Origin: Megachile rotundata
Lineage: Eukaryota; Arthropoda; Insecta; Hymenoptera; Megachilidae
Direction: 5' to 3'
DNA length: 64,000 bases
Assembly (NCBI RefSeq): GCF_050947335.1
Contig: NC_134991.1
Coordinates: forward strand, 992,001-1,056,000
The stretch's first letter is position 1, and the number at the start of each line of letters is the position of its first letter. Both the position numbers and the translations under genes were made by a program. This document shows, piece by piece, positions 13,941-27,559 of this stretch. The notes under the pieces were generated by a model. The model was not told where the DNA came from, ran no database searches, and was given only the letters and a program-made list of their open reading frames with translations.

Positions 13941-15076
13941 CATAGGCCGAAATCCCAAAGGCCGAAATCCCAAAGGCCGAAATCCCAAAGGCTGAAATCC
14001 CAAGGGCCGAAATCCCAAAGGTCGAAATTCCAAAGGCCGACATCCCAAAGGCCGAAATCTCAAAGTCCGAAATCCCAAAGGCTGAAGTCCCAAAGACCGA
14101 AATCCAAAGAGCCGAAATCCCAAAGGCTGAAATTCCGAAGACCGACATCCCAAAGGCCGAAATCCCAAAGGCTGAAATTCCAAAGACCGACTTCCCAAAT
14201 TTCGAAAAGCCAGAGGCCGATATCCCAAAGGCCGACATCCCAAAGGCCGAAATCTCAAAGTCCGAAATCCCAAAGGCTGAAACCCCAAGGACCGAAATCC
14301 AAAGAGCCGAAATCCCAAAGGCTGAAATTCCAAAGACCGACATCCCAAAGGCCGAAATCCCAAAGGCCGAAATCACAATGGCCGATATCCTAAAGGCGGA
14401 AATTCCAAAGGACGAAATCCCAAACGCCGAAATCCCAGAAGTCCGAAATCCCAATGGCCGAAATCCCAAGAGCCGAAATCCCAAAGGCCGAAATCCCAAA
14501 GGCCGAAATCCCAAAGGCCGAAATCCCAAAGGCCGAAACCCCAAAGGCTGAAATTCCAAAGACCGACTTCCCAAAGGCCGAAACCCCAAAGGTCGAAATC
14601 CCAAAGGCCGAAATCCAAAGGGCCGAAATCCCAATGGCCGAAATCCCAAAGGCCGAAATCCCAAAGGCCGAAATCCCAAAGGCCGAAATCCCAAAGGCCG
14701 AAATCCCAAAGGCCGAAATCGCAAAGGCCGAAATCCAAAGCGCCGAAATCCCAAACGCTTAAATTCCAAAGACCGATATCCCAAAGGCCGAAATCACAAG
14801 GCCGAAATCCCAAAGGCCGAAATCCAAAGGGCCGAAATCCCAAAGGCTGAAATTCCAAAGACCGACATCCCAAAGGCCGAAATCCCAAAGGCTGATACTC
14901 CAAAGACCGACTTCCCAAAGATCGAAATCCCAGAGGCCTATATCCCAAATGTCGAAATCCCAAAGCCCGAAATCCAAAGGGCCGACATCCCAAACTTCGG
15001 AATCCCAAAGGCCGAAATCCAAAGGGCCGAAATCCCAAAGGCTGAAATTCCAAAGGCCGAAATCTCAAAGGCCGGA

Positions 15077-18000
15077 ATCCCAAGGCCGAAATACCAATGA
15101 ATGAATTCCCAAAAGGCAGAAATCCCAAAGGATGAAATCCCAAAGGCCGAAATCCCAAAGGCCGAAATACCAAAGGCCGAAACCCCAAAGGCCGCAATCC
15201 CAAGGGCCGGAATCCCAAGGGTCGAAATCCCAAACGTCGAAATCCCAGAGGCCTAAATCCAAAGGGCCAAAATCCCGAAGGCTGAAATTCCAAAGGCCGA
15301 AATCACAAAAACCGAAATCCCAAAGACTGAAATCCCAAAGGCCGAAATCCAAAGGGCCGAAATCCCAAAGGTTGAAATTAGAAAGATCGACGTACTAAAG
15401 GCCGAAATCCCAAAGGAAGAAATCCCAAAGCCCGAAATCCCAAAGGCTGAAATCCCAAGGGCCGACATCCCAAAGGTCGAAATTCCAAAGGCCGACATCC
15501 CAAAGGCCGAAATCCCAAGGGCCGAAACCCCAAAGGCTGAAATTCCAAAGACCGACTTCCCAAAGGCCGAAACCCCAAAGGTCGAAATCCCAAAAGCCGA
15601 AATCCAAAGGGCCGAAATCCCAAAGGTTGAAATTCCAAAGATCGACATACCAAAGGCCGAAATCCCGAAGGTTGAAATTCCAAAGATCGACATACTAAAG
15701 GCCGAAATCCCAAAGGCCGAAATACCAAAGGCCGAAATCCCAAAGGCCGCAATCCCAAGGGCCGGAATCCCATGGGTCGAAATCCCAAACGGCGAAATCC
15801 CAATGCCGAAATACCAATGGATGAACTCCCAAAAGGCCGAAATCCCAAAGGTCGAAATCCCAAAGGTCGAAATCCCAAAGGCCGAAATCCCAAAGGCCGG
15901 AGTCCCAAGGGTCGGAATCCCAAACGTCGAAATCCCAGAGGCCTAAATCCAAAGGGCCAAAATCCCGAAGGCTGAAATTCCAAAGGCCGAAATCACAAAA
16001 ACCGAAATCCCAAAGACTGAAATCCCAAAGGCCGAAATCCAAAGGGCCGAAATCCCAAAGGTTGAAATTAGAAAGATCGACATACTAAAGGCCGTAATTC
16101 CAAAGGCCGACATCCCAAAGGCCGAAATCCCAAAGGCGGAAACCCCAAAGCCTGAAATTCCAAAGACCGACTTCCCAAGGGCCGAAATCCCAAATGTCGA
16201 AATGCCACGGCCGAAATCCGAAAGGCCGAAATCCAAAGGGCCGAAATCCCAAAGGCTGAAATTCCAAAGACCGACATCCCAAAGGCCGAAATCCCAAAGG
16301 CTGAAACTCCAAAGACAGACTTCCCAAAGGTCGAAATCCCAGAGGCCGATATCCCAAAGGTCGGAATCCCAAAGGCCGAAATCCAAAGGGCCGAAATACC
16401 AAACTTCGAAATCCCAACGGCCGAAATCCAAAGGGCCGAAATCCCAAACGATGAAATTCCAAAGGCCGAAATCACAATGGCCGATATCCTAAAGGCGGAA
16501 ATTCCAAAGGACGAAATCCCAAACGCCGAAATCCCAGAAGTCCGAAATCCCAATGGCCGAAATCCCAAGAGCCGAAATCCCAAAGGCCGAAATCCCAAAG
16601 GCCGAAATCCCAAAGGCCGAAATCCCAAAGGCCGAAACCCCAAAGGCTGAAATTCCAAAGACCGACTTCCCAAAGGCCGAAACCCCAAAGGTCGAAATCC
16701 CAAAGGCCGAAATCCAAAGGGCCGAAATCCCAATGGCCGAAATCCCAAAGGCCGAAATCGCAAAGGCCGAAATCCAAAGCGCCGAAATCCCAAACGTTTA
16801 AATTCCAAAGACCGATATCCCAAAGGCCGAAATCACAAGGCCGAAATCCCAAAGGCCGAAATCCAAAGGGCCGAAATCCCAAAGGCTGAAATTCCAAAGA
16901 CCGACATCCCAAAGGCCGAAATCCCAAAGGCTGAAACTCCAAAGACCGACTTCCCAAAGATCGAAATCCCAGAGGCCTATATCCCAAATGTCGAAATCCC
17001 AAAGCCCGAAATCCAAAGGGCCGACATCCCAAACTTCGGAATCCCAAAGGCCGAAATCCAAAGGGCCGAAATCCCAAAGGCTGAAATTCCAAAGGCCGAA
17101 ATCTCAAAGGCCGGAATCCCAAGGCCGAAATACCAATGAATTAATTCCCAAAAGGCAGAAATCCCAAAGGATGAAATCCCAAAGGCCGAAATCCCAAAGG
17201 CCGAAATCCCAAAGGCCGAAACCCCAAAGGCCGCAATCCCAAGGGCCGGAATCCCAAGGGTCGAAATCCCAAACGTCGAAATCCCAGAGGCCTAAATCCA
17301 AAGGGCCAAAATCCCGAAGGCTGAAATTCCAAAGGCCGAAATCACAAAGGCTGAAATCCCAAAGGCCGAAATCCAAAGGGCCGAAATCCCAAAGGTTGAA
17401 ATTCCAAAGATCGACATACCAAAGGACGAAATCTCAAAGTCCGAAATCCCAAAGGCCGAAATCCCAAGGCCGAAATCCCAATGAATGAATTCCCAAAAGG
17501 CCGAAATCCCAAAGGATGAAATCCCAAAGGCCGAAATCCCAAAGGCCGAAATACCAAAGGCCGAAACCCCAAAGGCCGCAATCCCAAGGGCCGGAATCCC
17601 AAGGGTCGAAATCCCAAACGTCGAAATCCCAGAGGCCTAAATCCAAAGGGCCAAAATCCCGAAGGCTGAAATTCCAAAGGCCGAAATCACAAAAACCGAA
17701 ATCCCAAAGACTGAAATCCCAAAGGCCGAAATCCAAAGGGCCGAAATCCCAAAGGTTGAAATTAGAAAGATCGACGTACTAAAGGCCGAAATCCCAAAGG
17801 AAGAAATCCCAAAGCCCGAAATCCCAAAGGCTGAAATCCCAAGGGCCGACATCCCAAAGGTCGAAATTCCAAAGGCCGACATCCCAAAGGCCGAAATCCC
17901 AAGGGCCGAAACCCCAAAGGCTGAAATTCCAAAGACCGACTTCCCAAAGGCCGAAACCCCAAAGGTCGAAATCCCAAAAGCCGAAATCCAAAGGGCCGAA

Positions 18001-19360
18001 ATCCCAAAGGTTGAAATTCCAAAGAACGACATACCAAAGGCCGAAATCCCGAAGGTTGAAATTCCAAAGATCGACATACTAAAGGCCGAAATCCCAAAGG
18101 CCGAAATACCAAAGGCCGAAATCCCAAAGGCCGCAATCCCAAGGGCCGGAATCCCATGGGTCGAAATCCCAAACGGAGAAATCCCAATGCCGAAATACCA
18201 ATGGATGAACTCCCAAAAGGCCGAAATCCCAAAGGTCGAAATCCCAAAGGTCGAAATCCCAAAGGCCGAAATCCCAAAGGCCGGAGTCCCAAGGGTCGGA
18301 ATCCCAAACGTCGAAATCCCAGAGGCCTAAATCCAAAGGGCCAAAATCCCGAAGGCTGAAATTCCAAAGGCCGAAATCACAAAAACCGAAATCCCAAAGA
18401 CTGAAATCCCAAAGGCCGAAATCCAAAGGGCCGAAATCCCAAAGGTTGAAATTAGAAAGATCGACATACTAAAGGCCGTAATTCCAAAGGCCGACATCCC
18501 AAAGGCCCAAATCCCAAAGGCGGAAACCCCAAAGCCTGAAATTCCAAAGACCGACTTCCCAAGGGCCGAAATCCCAAATGTCGAAATGCCACGGCCGAAA
18601 TCCGAAAGGCCGAAATCCAAAGGGCCGAAATCCCAAAGGCTGAAATTCCAAAGACCGACATCCCAAAGGCCGAAATCCCAAAGGCTGAAACTCCAAAGAC
18701 AGACTTCCCAAAGGTCGAAATCCCAGAGGCCGATATCCCAAAGGTCGGAATCCCAAAGGCCGAAATCCAAAGGGCCGAAATACCAAACTTCGAAATCCCA
18801 ACGGCCGAAATCCAAAGGGCCGAAATCCCAAACGATGAAATTCCAAAGGCCGAAATCACAATGGCCGATATCCTAAAGGCGGAAATTCCAAAGGACGAAA
18901 TCCCAAACGCCGAAATCCCAGAAGTCCGAAATCCCAATGGCCGAAATCCCAAGAGCCGAAATCCCAAAGGCCGAAATCCCAAAGGCCGAAATCCCAAAGG
19001 CCGAAATCCCAAAGGCCGAAACCCCAAAGGCTGAAATTCCAAAGACCGACTTCCCAAAGGCCGAAACCCCAAAGGTCGAAATCCCAAAGGCCGAAATCCA
19101 AAGGGCCGAAATCCCAATGGCCGAAATCCCAAAGGCCGAAATCGCAAAGGCCGAAATCCAAAGCGCCGAAATCCCAAACGTTTAAATTCCAAAGACCGAT
19201 ATCCCAAAGGCCGAAATCACAAGGCCGAAATCCCAAAGGCCGAAATCCAAAGGGCCGAAATCCCAAAGGCTGAAATTCCAAAGACCGACATCCCAAAGGC
19301 CGAAATCCCAAAGGCTGAAACTCCAAAGACCGACTTCCCAAAGATCGAAATCCCAGAGGC
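15077..19360. repeat. 2,384-bp tandem duplication
   Basis: Copy 1 is 15,077-17,460 and copy 2 is 17,461 to about 19,360. Landmarks repeat at exactly +2,384: 15,395/17,779; 15,803/18,187; 16,202/18,586; 16,477/18,861. The period is not a multiple of 15 (2,384 = 159 x 15 - 1), so each pass shifts the repeat register by one base. The match ends near 19,360, where AAGGCCGACATCCC replaces AATGTCGAAATCCC. Confidence 0.86.
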
Positions 19361-19384
19361 CGATATCCCAAAGGCCGACATCCC

Positions 19385-21250
19385 AAAGGCCGAAATCTCA
19401 AAGTCCGAAATCCCAAAGGCTGAAATCAAAAAAACCGAAATCCAAAGAGCCGAAATCCCAAAGGCTGAAATTCCAAAGACCGACATCCCAAAGACCGAAA
19501 TCCCAAAGGCCGAAATCACAATGGCCGATATCCTAAAGGCGGAAATTCCAAAGGACGAAATCCCAAACGCCGAAATCCCAGAAGTCCGAAATCCCAATGG
19601 CCGAAATCCCAAGAGCCGAAATCCCAAAGGCCGAAATCCCAAAGGTCCAAATCCCAACGGTCGAAATCCCAAAGTCCGAAATCCCAAGGCCAAAATACCA
19701 AAGGCCGAAATCCCAAAGGCCGAAATCCCAAAGGCTGAAATTCGAAAGACCGAAATCCCAAAGGCCGAAAAATCAAAGGCCGAAATCTCAAAGGCCGAAA
19801 TCCCAAAGGCCGAAATCCCAAAGGCCGAAATCCCAAAGGCCCAAATCCCAAAGGGCCGAAATCCCATAGGCCGAAATCCCAAAGGCCGAAATCCCAAAGA
19901 TCGAAATTCCAAAGGCCGACATCCCAAAGGCCGAAATCCCAAAGGCCGAAATCCCAAAGGCCGAAATCCCAAAGGCCGAAACCCCAAAGGCTGAAATTCC
20001 AAAGACCGACTTCCCAAAGGCCGAAACCCCAAAGGTCGAAATCCCAAAGGCCGAAATCCAAAGGGCCGAAATCCCAAAGGTTGAAATTCCAAAGATCGAC
20101 ATACCAAAGGCCGAAATCCCGAAGGTTGAAATTCCAAAGATCGACATACTAAAGGCCGAAATCCCAAAGGCCGAAATCCCAAAGGCCGAAATCCCAAAGG
20201 CCGCAATCCCAAGGGCCGGAATCCCATGCATCGAAATCCCAAACGGCGAAATCCCAATGCCGAAATACCAATGGATGAACTCCCAAAAGGCCGAAATCCC
20301 AAAGGTCGAAATCCCAAAGGCCGAAATCTCAAAGTCCGAAATCCCAAAGGCTGAAATCAAAAAAACCGAAATCCAATGAGCCAAAATCCCAAAGGCTGAA
20401 ATTCCAAAGACCGACATCCCAAAGGCCGAAATCCCAAAGGCCGAAATCACAATGGCCGATATCCTAAAGGCGGAAATTCCAAAGGACGAAATCCCAAACG
20501 CCGAAATCCCAGAAGTCCGAAATCCCAATGGCCGAAATCCCAAGAGCCGAAATCCCAGAGGCCGAAATCCCAAAGGTCCAAATCCCAACGGTCGAAATCC
20601 CAAAGTCCGAAATCCCAAGGCCAAAATACCAAAGGCCGAAATCCCAAAGGCCGAAATCCCAAAGGCTGAAATTCGAAAGACCGAAATCCCAAAGGCCGAA
20701 AAATCAAAGGCCGAAATCTCAAAGGCCGAAATCCCAAAGGCCGAAATCCCAAAGGCCGAAATCCCAAAGGCCCAAATCCCAAAGGGCCGAAATCCCAAAG
20801 GCCGAAATCCCAAAGGCCGAAATCCCAAAGGTCGAAATTCCAAAGGCCGACATCCCAAAGGCCGAAATCCCAAAGGCCGAAATCCCAAAGGCCGAAACCC
20901 CAAAGGCTGAAATTCCAAAGACCGACTTCCCAAAGGCCGAAACCCCAAAGGTCGAAATCCCAAAGGCCGAAATCCAAAGGGCCGAAATCCCAAAGGTTGA
21001 AATTCCAAAGATCGACATACCAAAGGCCGAAATCCCGAAGGTTGAAATTCCAAAGATCGACATACTAAATGCCGAAATCCCAAAGGCCGAAATCCCAAAG
21101 GCCGAAATCCCAAAGGCCGCAATCCCAAGGGCCGGAATCCCATGCATCGAAATCCCAAACGGCGAAATCCCAATGCCGAAATACCAATGGATGAACTCCC
21201 AAAAGGCCGAAATCCCAAAGGTCGAAATCCCAAAGGCCGAAATCCCAAAG
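19385..21250. repeat. 931-bp tandem duplication with a distant third copy
   Basis: Copy 1 is about 19,385-20,315 and copy 2 about 20,316-21,250. The distinctive run TGAAATCAAAAAAACCGAAA begins at 19,421 and again at 20,352 (+931). The same run and its downstream context recur at 27,596, which is +7,244 from copy 2. The period of 931 bp is one base over 62 units. Confidence 0.82.
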
Positions 21251-21260
21251 GCCGAAATCC

Positions 21261-24200
21261 CAAAGGCCGAAATCCCAAGGCCGATATACCAAGGCCGATA
21301 TACCAATGGATGAATTCCCAAAAGGCCGAAATCCCAAAGGATGAAATCTCAAAGGCCGAAATCCCAAAGGCCGAAATCCCAAAGGCCGCAATCCCAAGGG
21401 CCGGAATCCATAGGGCCGAAATCCCAAACGTCGAAATCCCAAAGGCCTAAATCCAAAGGGCCAAAATCCCGAAGGCTGAAATTCCAAAGGCCAAAATCAC
21501 AAAAACCGAAATCCCAAAGACTGAAATCCCAAAGGCCGAAATCCAAAGGGCCGAAATCCCAAAGGTTGAAATTCCAAAGATCGACATACTAAAGGCCGAA
21601 ATCCCAAAGGCCGAAATCCCAAAGGCCGAAATCCCAAAGGCTGAAATCCGAAGGGCCGAAATCCCAAAGGTCGAAATTCCAAAGGCCGACATCCCAAAGG
21701 CCGAAATCCCAAAGGCCGAAACCCCAAAGGCTGAAATTCCAAAGACCGACTTCCCAAAGGCCGAAAACCCAAACGCCAAAATCCCAAAGGATGAAATCTC
21801 AAAGGCCGAAATCCCAAAGGCCGAAATCCCATAGGCCGCAATCCCAAGGGCCGGAATCCAAAGGGCCGAAATCCCAAAGGTTGAAATTCCAAAGATCGAC
21901 ATACCAAAGGCCGAAATCCCAAAGGCCGAAATCCCAAAGGCCGAAATCCCAAAGGCCGCAATCCCAAGGGCCGGAATCCCATGGGTCGAAATCCCCAACG
22001 TTGAAATCCCAAAGGCCGAAATCCAAAGGGCCGAAATCCCAAAGGCTGAAATTCCAAAGGCCGAAATTTCAAAGGCCGAAATCCTAAAGGCTGAAATCCC
22101 AAAGGCCGAAATCCAAAGGGCCGAAATCCCAAAGGTTGAAATTCCAAAGATCGACATACCAAAGGCCGAAATCCCAAAGGCCGAAATCCCAAAGGCCGAA
22201 ATCCCAAAGGCTGAAATCCCAAGGGCCGAAATCCCAAAGGTCGAAATTCCAAATGCCGACATCCCAAAGGCCGAAATCTCAAAGTCCGATATCCCAAAGG
22301 CTGAAATCCCAAAGACCGACATCCCAAAGGCCGAAATCCCAAAGGCCGAAATCACAATGGCCGATATCCTAAAGGCGGAAATTCCAAAGGCCGAAATCCC
22401 AAAGGCCGAAATCACAATGGCCGCGATATCCTAAAGCCGGAAATTCCAAAGGACGAAATCTCAAACGCCGAAATCCCAAAGGCCGAAATCTCAAAGGCCG
22501 AAATCCCAAAGGCCGAAATCGCAAAGGCCGAAATCCAAAGCGCCGAAATCCCAAACGCTTAAATTCCAAAGACCGATATCCCAAAGCCCGAATTCACAAG
22601 GCCGAAATCCCAAAGGCCGAAATCCAAAGGGCCGAAATCCCAAACTTCGGAATCCCAAAGGCTGAAATCCAAAGGGCCGAAATCCCAAAGGCTGAAATTC
22701 CAAATGCCGAAATCTCAAAGGCCGAAATACCAAAGGCTGAAATCCCAAAGGCCGAAATCCAAAGGGCCGAAATCCCAAAGGTTGAAATTCCAAAGATCGA
22801 CATACCAAAGGACGAAATCTCAAAGTCCGAAATCCCAAAGGCCGAAATCCCAAGGCCGAAATACCAATGAATGAATTCCCAAAATGCCGAAATCCCAAAG
22901 CCCGAAATCCCAAAGGCCGAAACCCCAAAGGCCGCAATCCCAAGGGCCGGAATCCCAAGGGTCGAAATCCCAAACGTCGAAATCCCAGAGGCCTAAATCC
23001 GAAGGGCCAAAATCCCGAAGGCTGAAATTCCAAAGGCCGAAATCACAAAAACCGAAATCCCAAAGACTGAAATCCCAAAGGCCGAAATCCAAAGGGCCGA
23101 AATCCCAAAGGTTGAAATTAGAAAGATCGACATACTAAAGGCCGAAATCCCAAAGGCAGAAATCCCAAAGCCCGAAATCCCAAAGGCTGAAATCCCAAGG
23201 GCCGCCATCCCAAAGGTCGAAATTCCAAAGGCCGACATCCCAAAGGCCGAAATCCCAAAGGCCGAAACCCCAAAGGCTGAAATTCCAAAGACCGACTTCC
23301 CAAAGGCCGAAACCCCAAAGGTCGAAATCCCAAAAGCCGAAATCCAAAGGGCCGAAATCCAAAGGGCCGAAATCCCAAAGGTTGAAATTCCAAAGATCGA
23401 CATACCAAAGGCCGAAATCCCGAAGGTTGAAATTCCAAAGATCGACATACTAAAGGCCGAAATCCCAAAGGCCGAAATCCCAAAGGCCGAAATCCCAAAC
23501 GGCGAAATCCCAATGCCGAAATACCAATGGATGAACTCCCAAAAGGCCGAAATCCCAAAGGTCGAAATCCCAAAGGCCGAAATCCCAAAGGCCGGAATCC
23601 CAAAGGTCGAAATCCCAAAGGCTGAAATCCGAAGGGCCGAAATCCCAAAGGTCGAAATTCCAAAGGCCGAAATCCCAAGGCCGATATACCAAGGCCAATA
23701 TACCAATGGATGAATTCCCAAAAGGCCGAAATCCCAAAGGATGAAATCTCAAAGGCCGAAATCCCAAAGGCCGAAATCCCAAAGGCCGCAATCCCAAGGG
23801 CCGGAATCCATAGGGCCGAAATCCCAAACGTCGAAATCCCAAAGGCCTAAATCCAAAGGGACAAAATCCCGAAGGCTGAAATTCCAAAGGCCAAAATCAC
23901 AAAAACCGAAATCCCAAAGACTGAAATCCCAAAGGCCGAAATCCAAAGGGCCGAAATCCCAAAGGTTGAAATTCCAAAGATCGACATACTAAAGGCCGAA
24001 ATCCCAAAGGCCGAAATCCCAAAGGCCGAAATCCCAAAGGCTGAAATCCGAAGGGCCGAAATCCCAAAGGTCGAAATTCCAAAGGCCGACATCCCAAAGG
24101 CCGAAATCCCAAAGGCCGAAACCCCAAAGGCTGAAATTCCAAAGACCGACTTCCCAAAGGCCGAAAACCCAAAGGCCAAAATCCCAAAGGATGAAATCTC

Positions 24201-24440
24201 AAAGGCCGAAATCCCAAAGGCCGAAATCCCATAGGCCGCAATCCCAAGGGCCGGAATCCAAAGGGCCGAAATCCCAAAGGTTGAAATTCCAAAGATCGAC
24301 ATACCAAAGGCCGAAATCCCAAAGGCCGAAATCCCAAAGGCCGAAAGCCCAAAGGCCGCAATCCCAAGGGCCGGAATCCCATGGGTCGAAATCCCCAACG
24401 TTGAAATCCCAAAGGCCGAAATCCAAAGGGCCGAAATCCC
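21261..24440. repeat. 2,400-bp (160-unit) tandem duplication, second copy truncated
   Basis: Copy 1 is about 21,261-23,660. Copy 2 starts at 23,661 with the same doubled GGCCGATATACCAAGG motif (21,288 and 23,688) and stays aligned at +2,400 (21,341/23,741; 21,791/24,191) until about 24,440, where the variant order changes. Only about 780 bp of copy 2 survives or was copied. A shorter relative of its last part follows at about 24,611-24,892. Confidence 0.8.
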
Positions 24441-27400
24441 AAACGTTGAAATTCCAAAGATCGACATACCAAAGGCCGAAATCCCAAAGGCCGAAATTCC
24501 AAAGGCCGAAATCCCAAAGGCCGAAATCCCAAAGGCTGAAATCCCAAAGGTCGAAATTCCAAGGCCGATATACCAATGGATGAATTCCCCAAAGGCCGAA
24601 ATCCCAAAGGATGAAATCTCAAAGGCCGAAATCCCAAAGGCCGCAATCCCAAGGGCCGGAATCCAAAGGGCCGAAATCCCAAAGGTTGAAATTCCAAAGA
24701 TCGACATACCAAAGGCCGAAATCCCAAAGGCCGAAATCCCAAAGGCCGAAATCCCAAAGGCCGCAATCCCAAGGGCCGGAATCCCATGGGTCGAAATCCC
24801 AAACGTCGAAATCCCAAAGGCCGAAATCCAAAGGGCCGAAATCCCAAAGGTTGAAATTCCAAAGGCCGAAATTTCAAAGGCCGAAATCCTAAAGGCTGAA
24901 ATCCCAAAGGCCGAAATCCAAAGAGCCGAAATCCCAAAGGTTGAAATTCCAAAGATCGACATACCAAAGGCCGAAACCACAAAGTCCGAAATCCAAAGGG
25001 CCGAAATCCCAAAGGCCGAAATCCCAAATGTCGATATCCCAAAGGCCGAAATCCCAAATGTCGATATCCCAAAGGCCGAAATCCCAAAAGCCGAAATCCC
25101 AAATGTCGAAATCCCATTGGATGAATTCCCAAAGGCCGAAATCCAAAATGCCTAAATCCCAAGGGCCGAAATCCCAAAGGTAAAAATCCCAAAGGCCGAA
25201 ATCCCAAATGTCGAATTCCCAAGGCCGAAATCCCAAAGGCCGAAATCCAACGGGCCGAAATCCCAAAGGCTGAAATTCCAAAGACCGACATCCCAAAGGC
25301 CGAAATCCCAAAGGCTGAAACTCCAAAGACCGACTTCCCAAAGGTCGAAGTCCCAGAGGCCGATATCCCAAAGGTCGGAATCCCAAAGCCCGAAATCCAA
25401 TGGGCCGAAATCCCAAAGGCTGAAATTCCAAAGACCGACATCCCAAAGGCCGAAATCCCAAAGGCTGAAACTCCAAAGACAGACTTCCCAAAGGTCGAAA
25501 TCCCAGAGGCCGATATCCCAAAGGTCGGAATCCCAAAGGCCGAAATCCAAAGGGCCGAAATCCCAAACTTCGAAATCCCAACGGCCGAAATCCAAAGGGC
25601 AGAAATCCCAAAGGCTGAAATTCCAAAGGTCGAAATCTCAAAGGCCGAAATCCCAAAGGCTGAAATCCCAAAGGCCGAAATCCAAAGGGCCGAAATCCCA
25701 AAGGTTGAAATTCCAAAGATCGACATACCAAAGGACGAAATCTCAAAGTCCGAAATCCCAAAGGCCGAAATCCCAAGGCCGAAATACCAATGAATGAATT
25801 CCCAAAAGGCCGAAATCCCAAAGGATGAAATCCCAAAGGCCGAAATCCCAATGCCCGAAATCCCAAAGGCCGAAACCCCAAAGGCCGCAATCCCAAGGGC
25901 CGGAATCCCAAGGGTCGAAATCCCAAACGTCGAAATCCCAGAGGCCTAAATCCGAAGGGCCAAAATCCCGAAGGCCGAAATTCCAAAGGCCGAAATCACA
26001 AAAACCGAAATCCCAAAGACTGAAATCCCAAAGGCCGAAATCCAAAGGGCCGAAATCCCAAAGGTTGAAATTAGAAAGATCGACATACTAAAGGCCGAAA
26101 TCCCAAAGGCAGAAATCCCAAAGCCCGAAATCCCAAAGGCTGAAATCCCAAGGGCCGACATCCCAAAGGTCGAAATTCCAAAGACCGACATCCCAAAGGC
26201 CGAAATCCCAAAGGCCGAAACCCCAAAGGCTGAAATTCCAAAGACCGACTTCCCAAAGGCCGAAACCCCAAAGGTCGAAATCCCAAAAGCCGAAATCCAA
26301 AGGGCCGAAATCCCAAAGGTTAAAATTCCAAAGATCGACATACCAAAGGCCGAAATCCCGAAGGTTGAAATTCCAAAGATCGACATACTAAAGGCCGAAA
26401 TCCCAAAGGCCGAAATCCCAAAGGCCGAAAGCCCAAAGGCCGAAATCCCAAAGGCCGCAATCCCAAGGGCCGGAATCCCATGGGTCGAAATCCCAAACGG
26501 CGAAATCCCAATGCCGAAATACCAATGGATGAACTCCCAAAAGGCCGAAATCCCAAAGGTCGAAATCCCAAAGGCCGAAATCCCAAAGGCCGGAATCCCA
26601 AGGGTCGAAATCCCAAACGTCGAAATCCCAGAGGCCTAAATCCAAACGGCCAAAATCCCGAAGGCTGAAATTCCAAAGGCCGAAATCACAAAAACCGAAA
26701 TCCCAAAGACTGAAATCCCAAAGGCCGAAATCCCAAAGGCCGAAATCCCAAGGCCGATATACCAATGGATGAATTCCCAAAAGGCCGAAATCCCAAAGGA
26801 TGAAATCTCAAAGGCCGAAATCCCAAAGGCCGAAATCCCAAAGGCCGCAATCCCAAGGGCCGGAATCCCATGGGTCGAAATCCCAAACGTCGAAGTCCCA
26901 AAGGCCGAAATCCAAAGGGCCGAAATCCCAAAGGTTGAAATTCCAAAGGCCGAAATTTCAAAGGCCGAAATCCTAAAGGCTGAAATCCCAAAGGCCGAAA
27001 TCCAAAGAGCCGAAATCCCAAAGGCCGAAATCCCAAAGGTCGAAATCCCAAAGGTCGAAATCCCAAAGGCCGATATCCCAAGGGCCCACATCCCAAGGGC
27101 CGAAATTCCAAAGGTCGAAATCCCAAACTTCGAAATCCCAACGGCCGAAATCCAAAGGGCCGAAATCCCAAAGGCTGAAATTCCAAAGGCCGAAATCTCA
27201 AAGGCCGAAATCCCAAAGGCTGAAATCCCAAAGGCAGAAATCCAAAAGGCCGAAATCCCAAAGGTTGAAATTCCAAAGATCGACCTACCATAGGCCGAAA
27301 TCCCAAAGGCCGAAATCCCAAAGGCTGAAATCCCAAAGGCCGAAATCCCAAAGGTCGAAATTCCAAAGGCCGACATCCCAAAGGCCGAAATCTCAAAGTC

Positions 27401-27559
27401 CGAAATCCCAAAGGCTGAAATCCCAAAGACCGAAATCCAAAGAGCCGAAATCCCAAAGGCTGAAATTCCGAAGACCGACATCCCAAAGGCCGAAATCCCA
27501 AAGGCTGAAATTCCAAACACCGACATCCCAAAGTTCGAAATCCCAGAGGCCGATATCCC

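Larger units (their letters stand above)
2769..13945. repeat. ~3.7-kb higher-order repeat series, at least four copies
   Basis: A long segment beginning at the left-domain cassette recurs at 2,769, 6,503, 9,818 and 12,563. Matching internal landmarks are offset by 3,734, then 3,690, then 2,745-2,775 bp. The short run AAATGTCGAAATGCCAAGG illustrates this, at about 3,368, 7,102, 10,792 and 13,567. The shared block holds the same order of several dozen variants in each copy. Differences between copies are mostly whole-unit gains or losses (15, 45, 60 or 90 bp), plus one uncompensated single-base shift. A collapsed relative of the 1-4.6 kb segment also starts at 5,325, where the bases match position 1, with one of the two 1,695-bp copies missing. 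Confidence 0.8.

Noticed and set aside
12013..14784. 923-codon open frame on the - strand (GFRPL/FGISA repeats), the longest in the window
   Set aside because: The unit is stop-free in every frame, several other frames over the same bases are also open, the frame switches between periodic peptides at indels, and no start context, promoter or non-repetitive domain is present.
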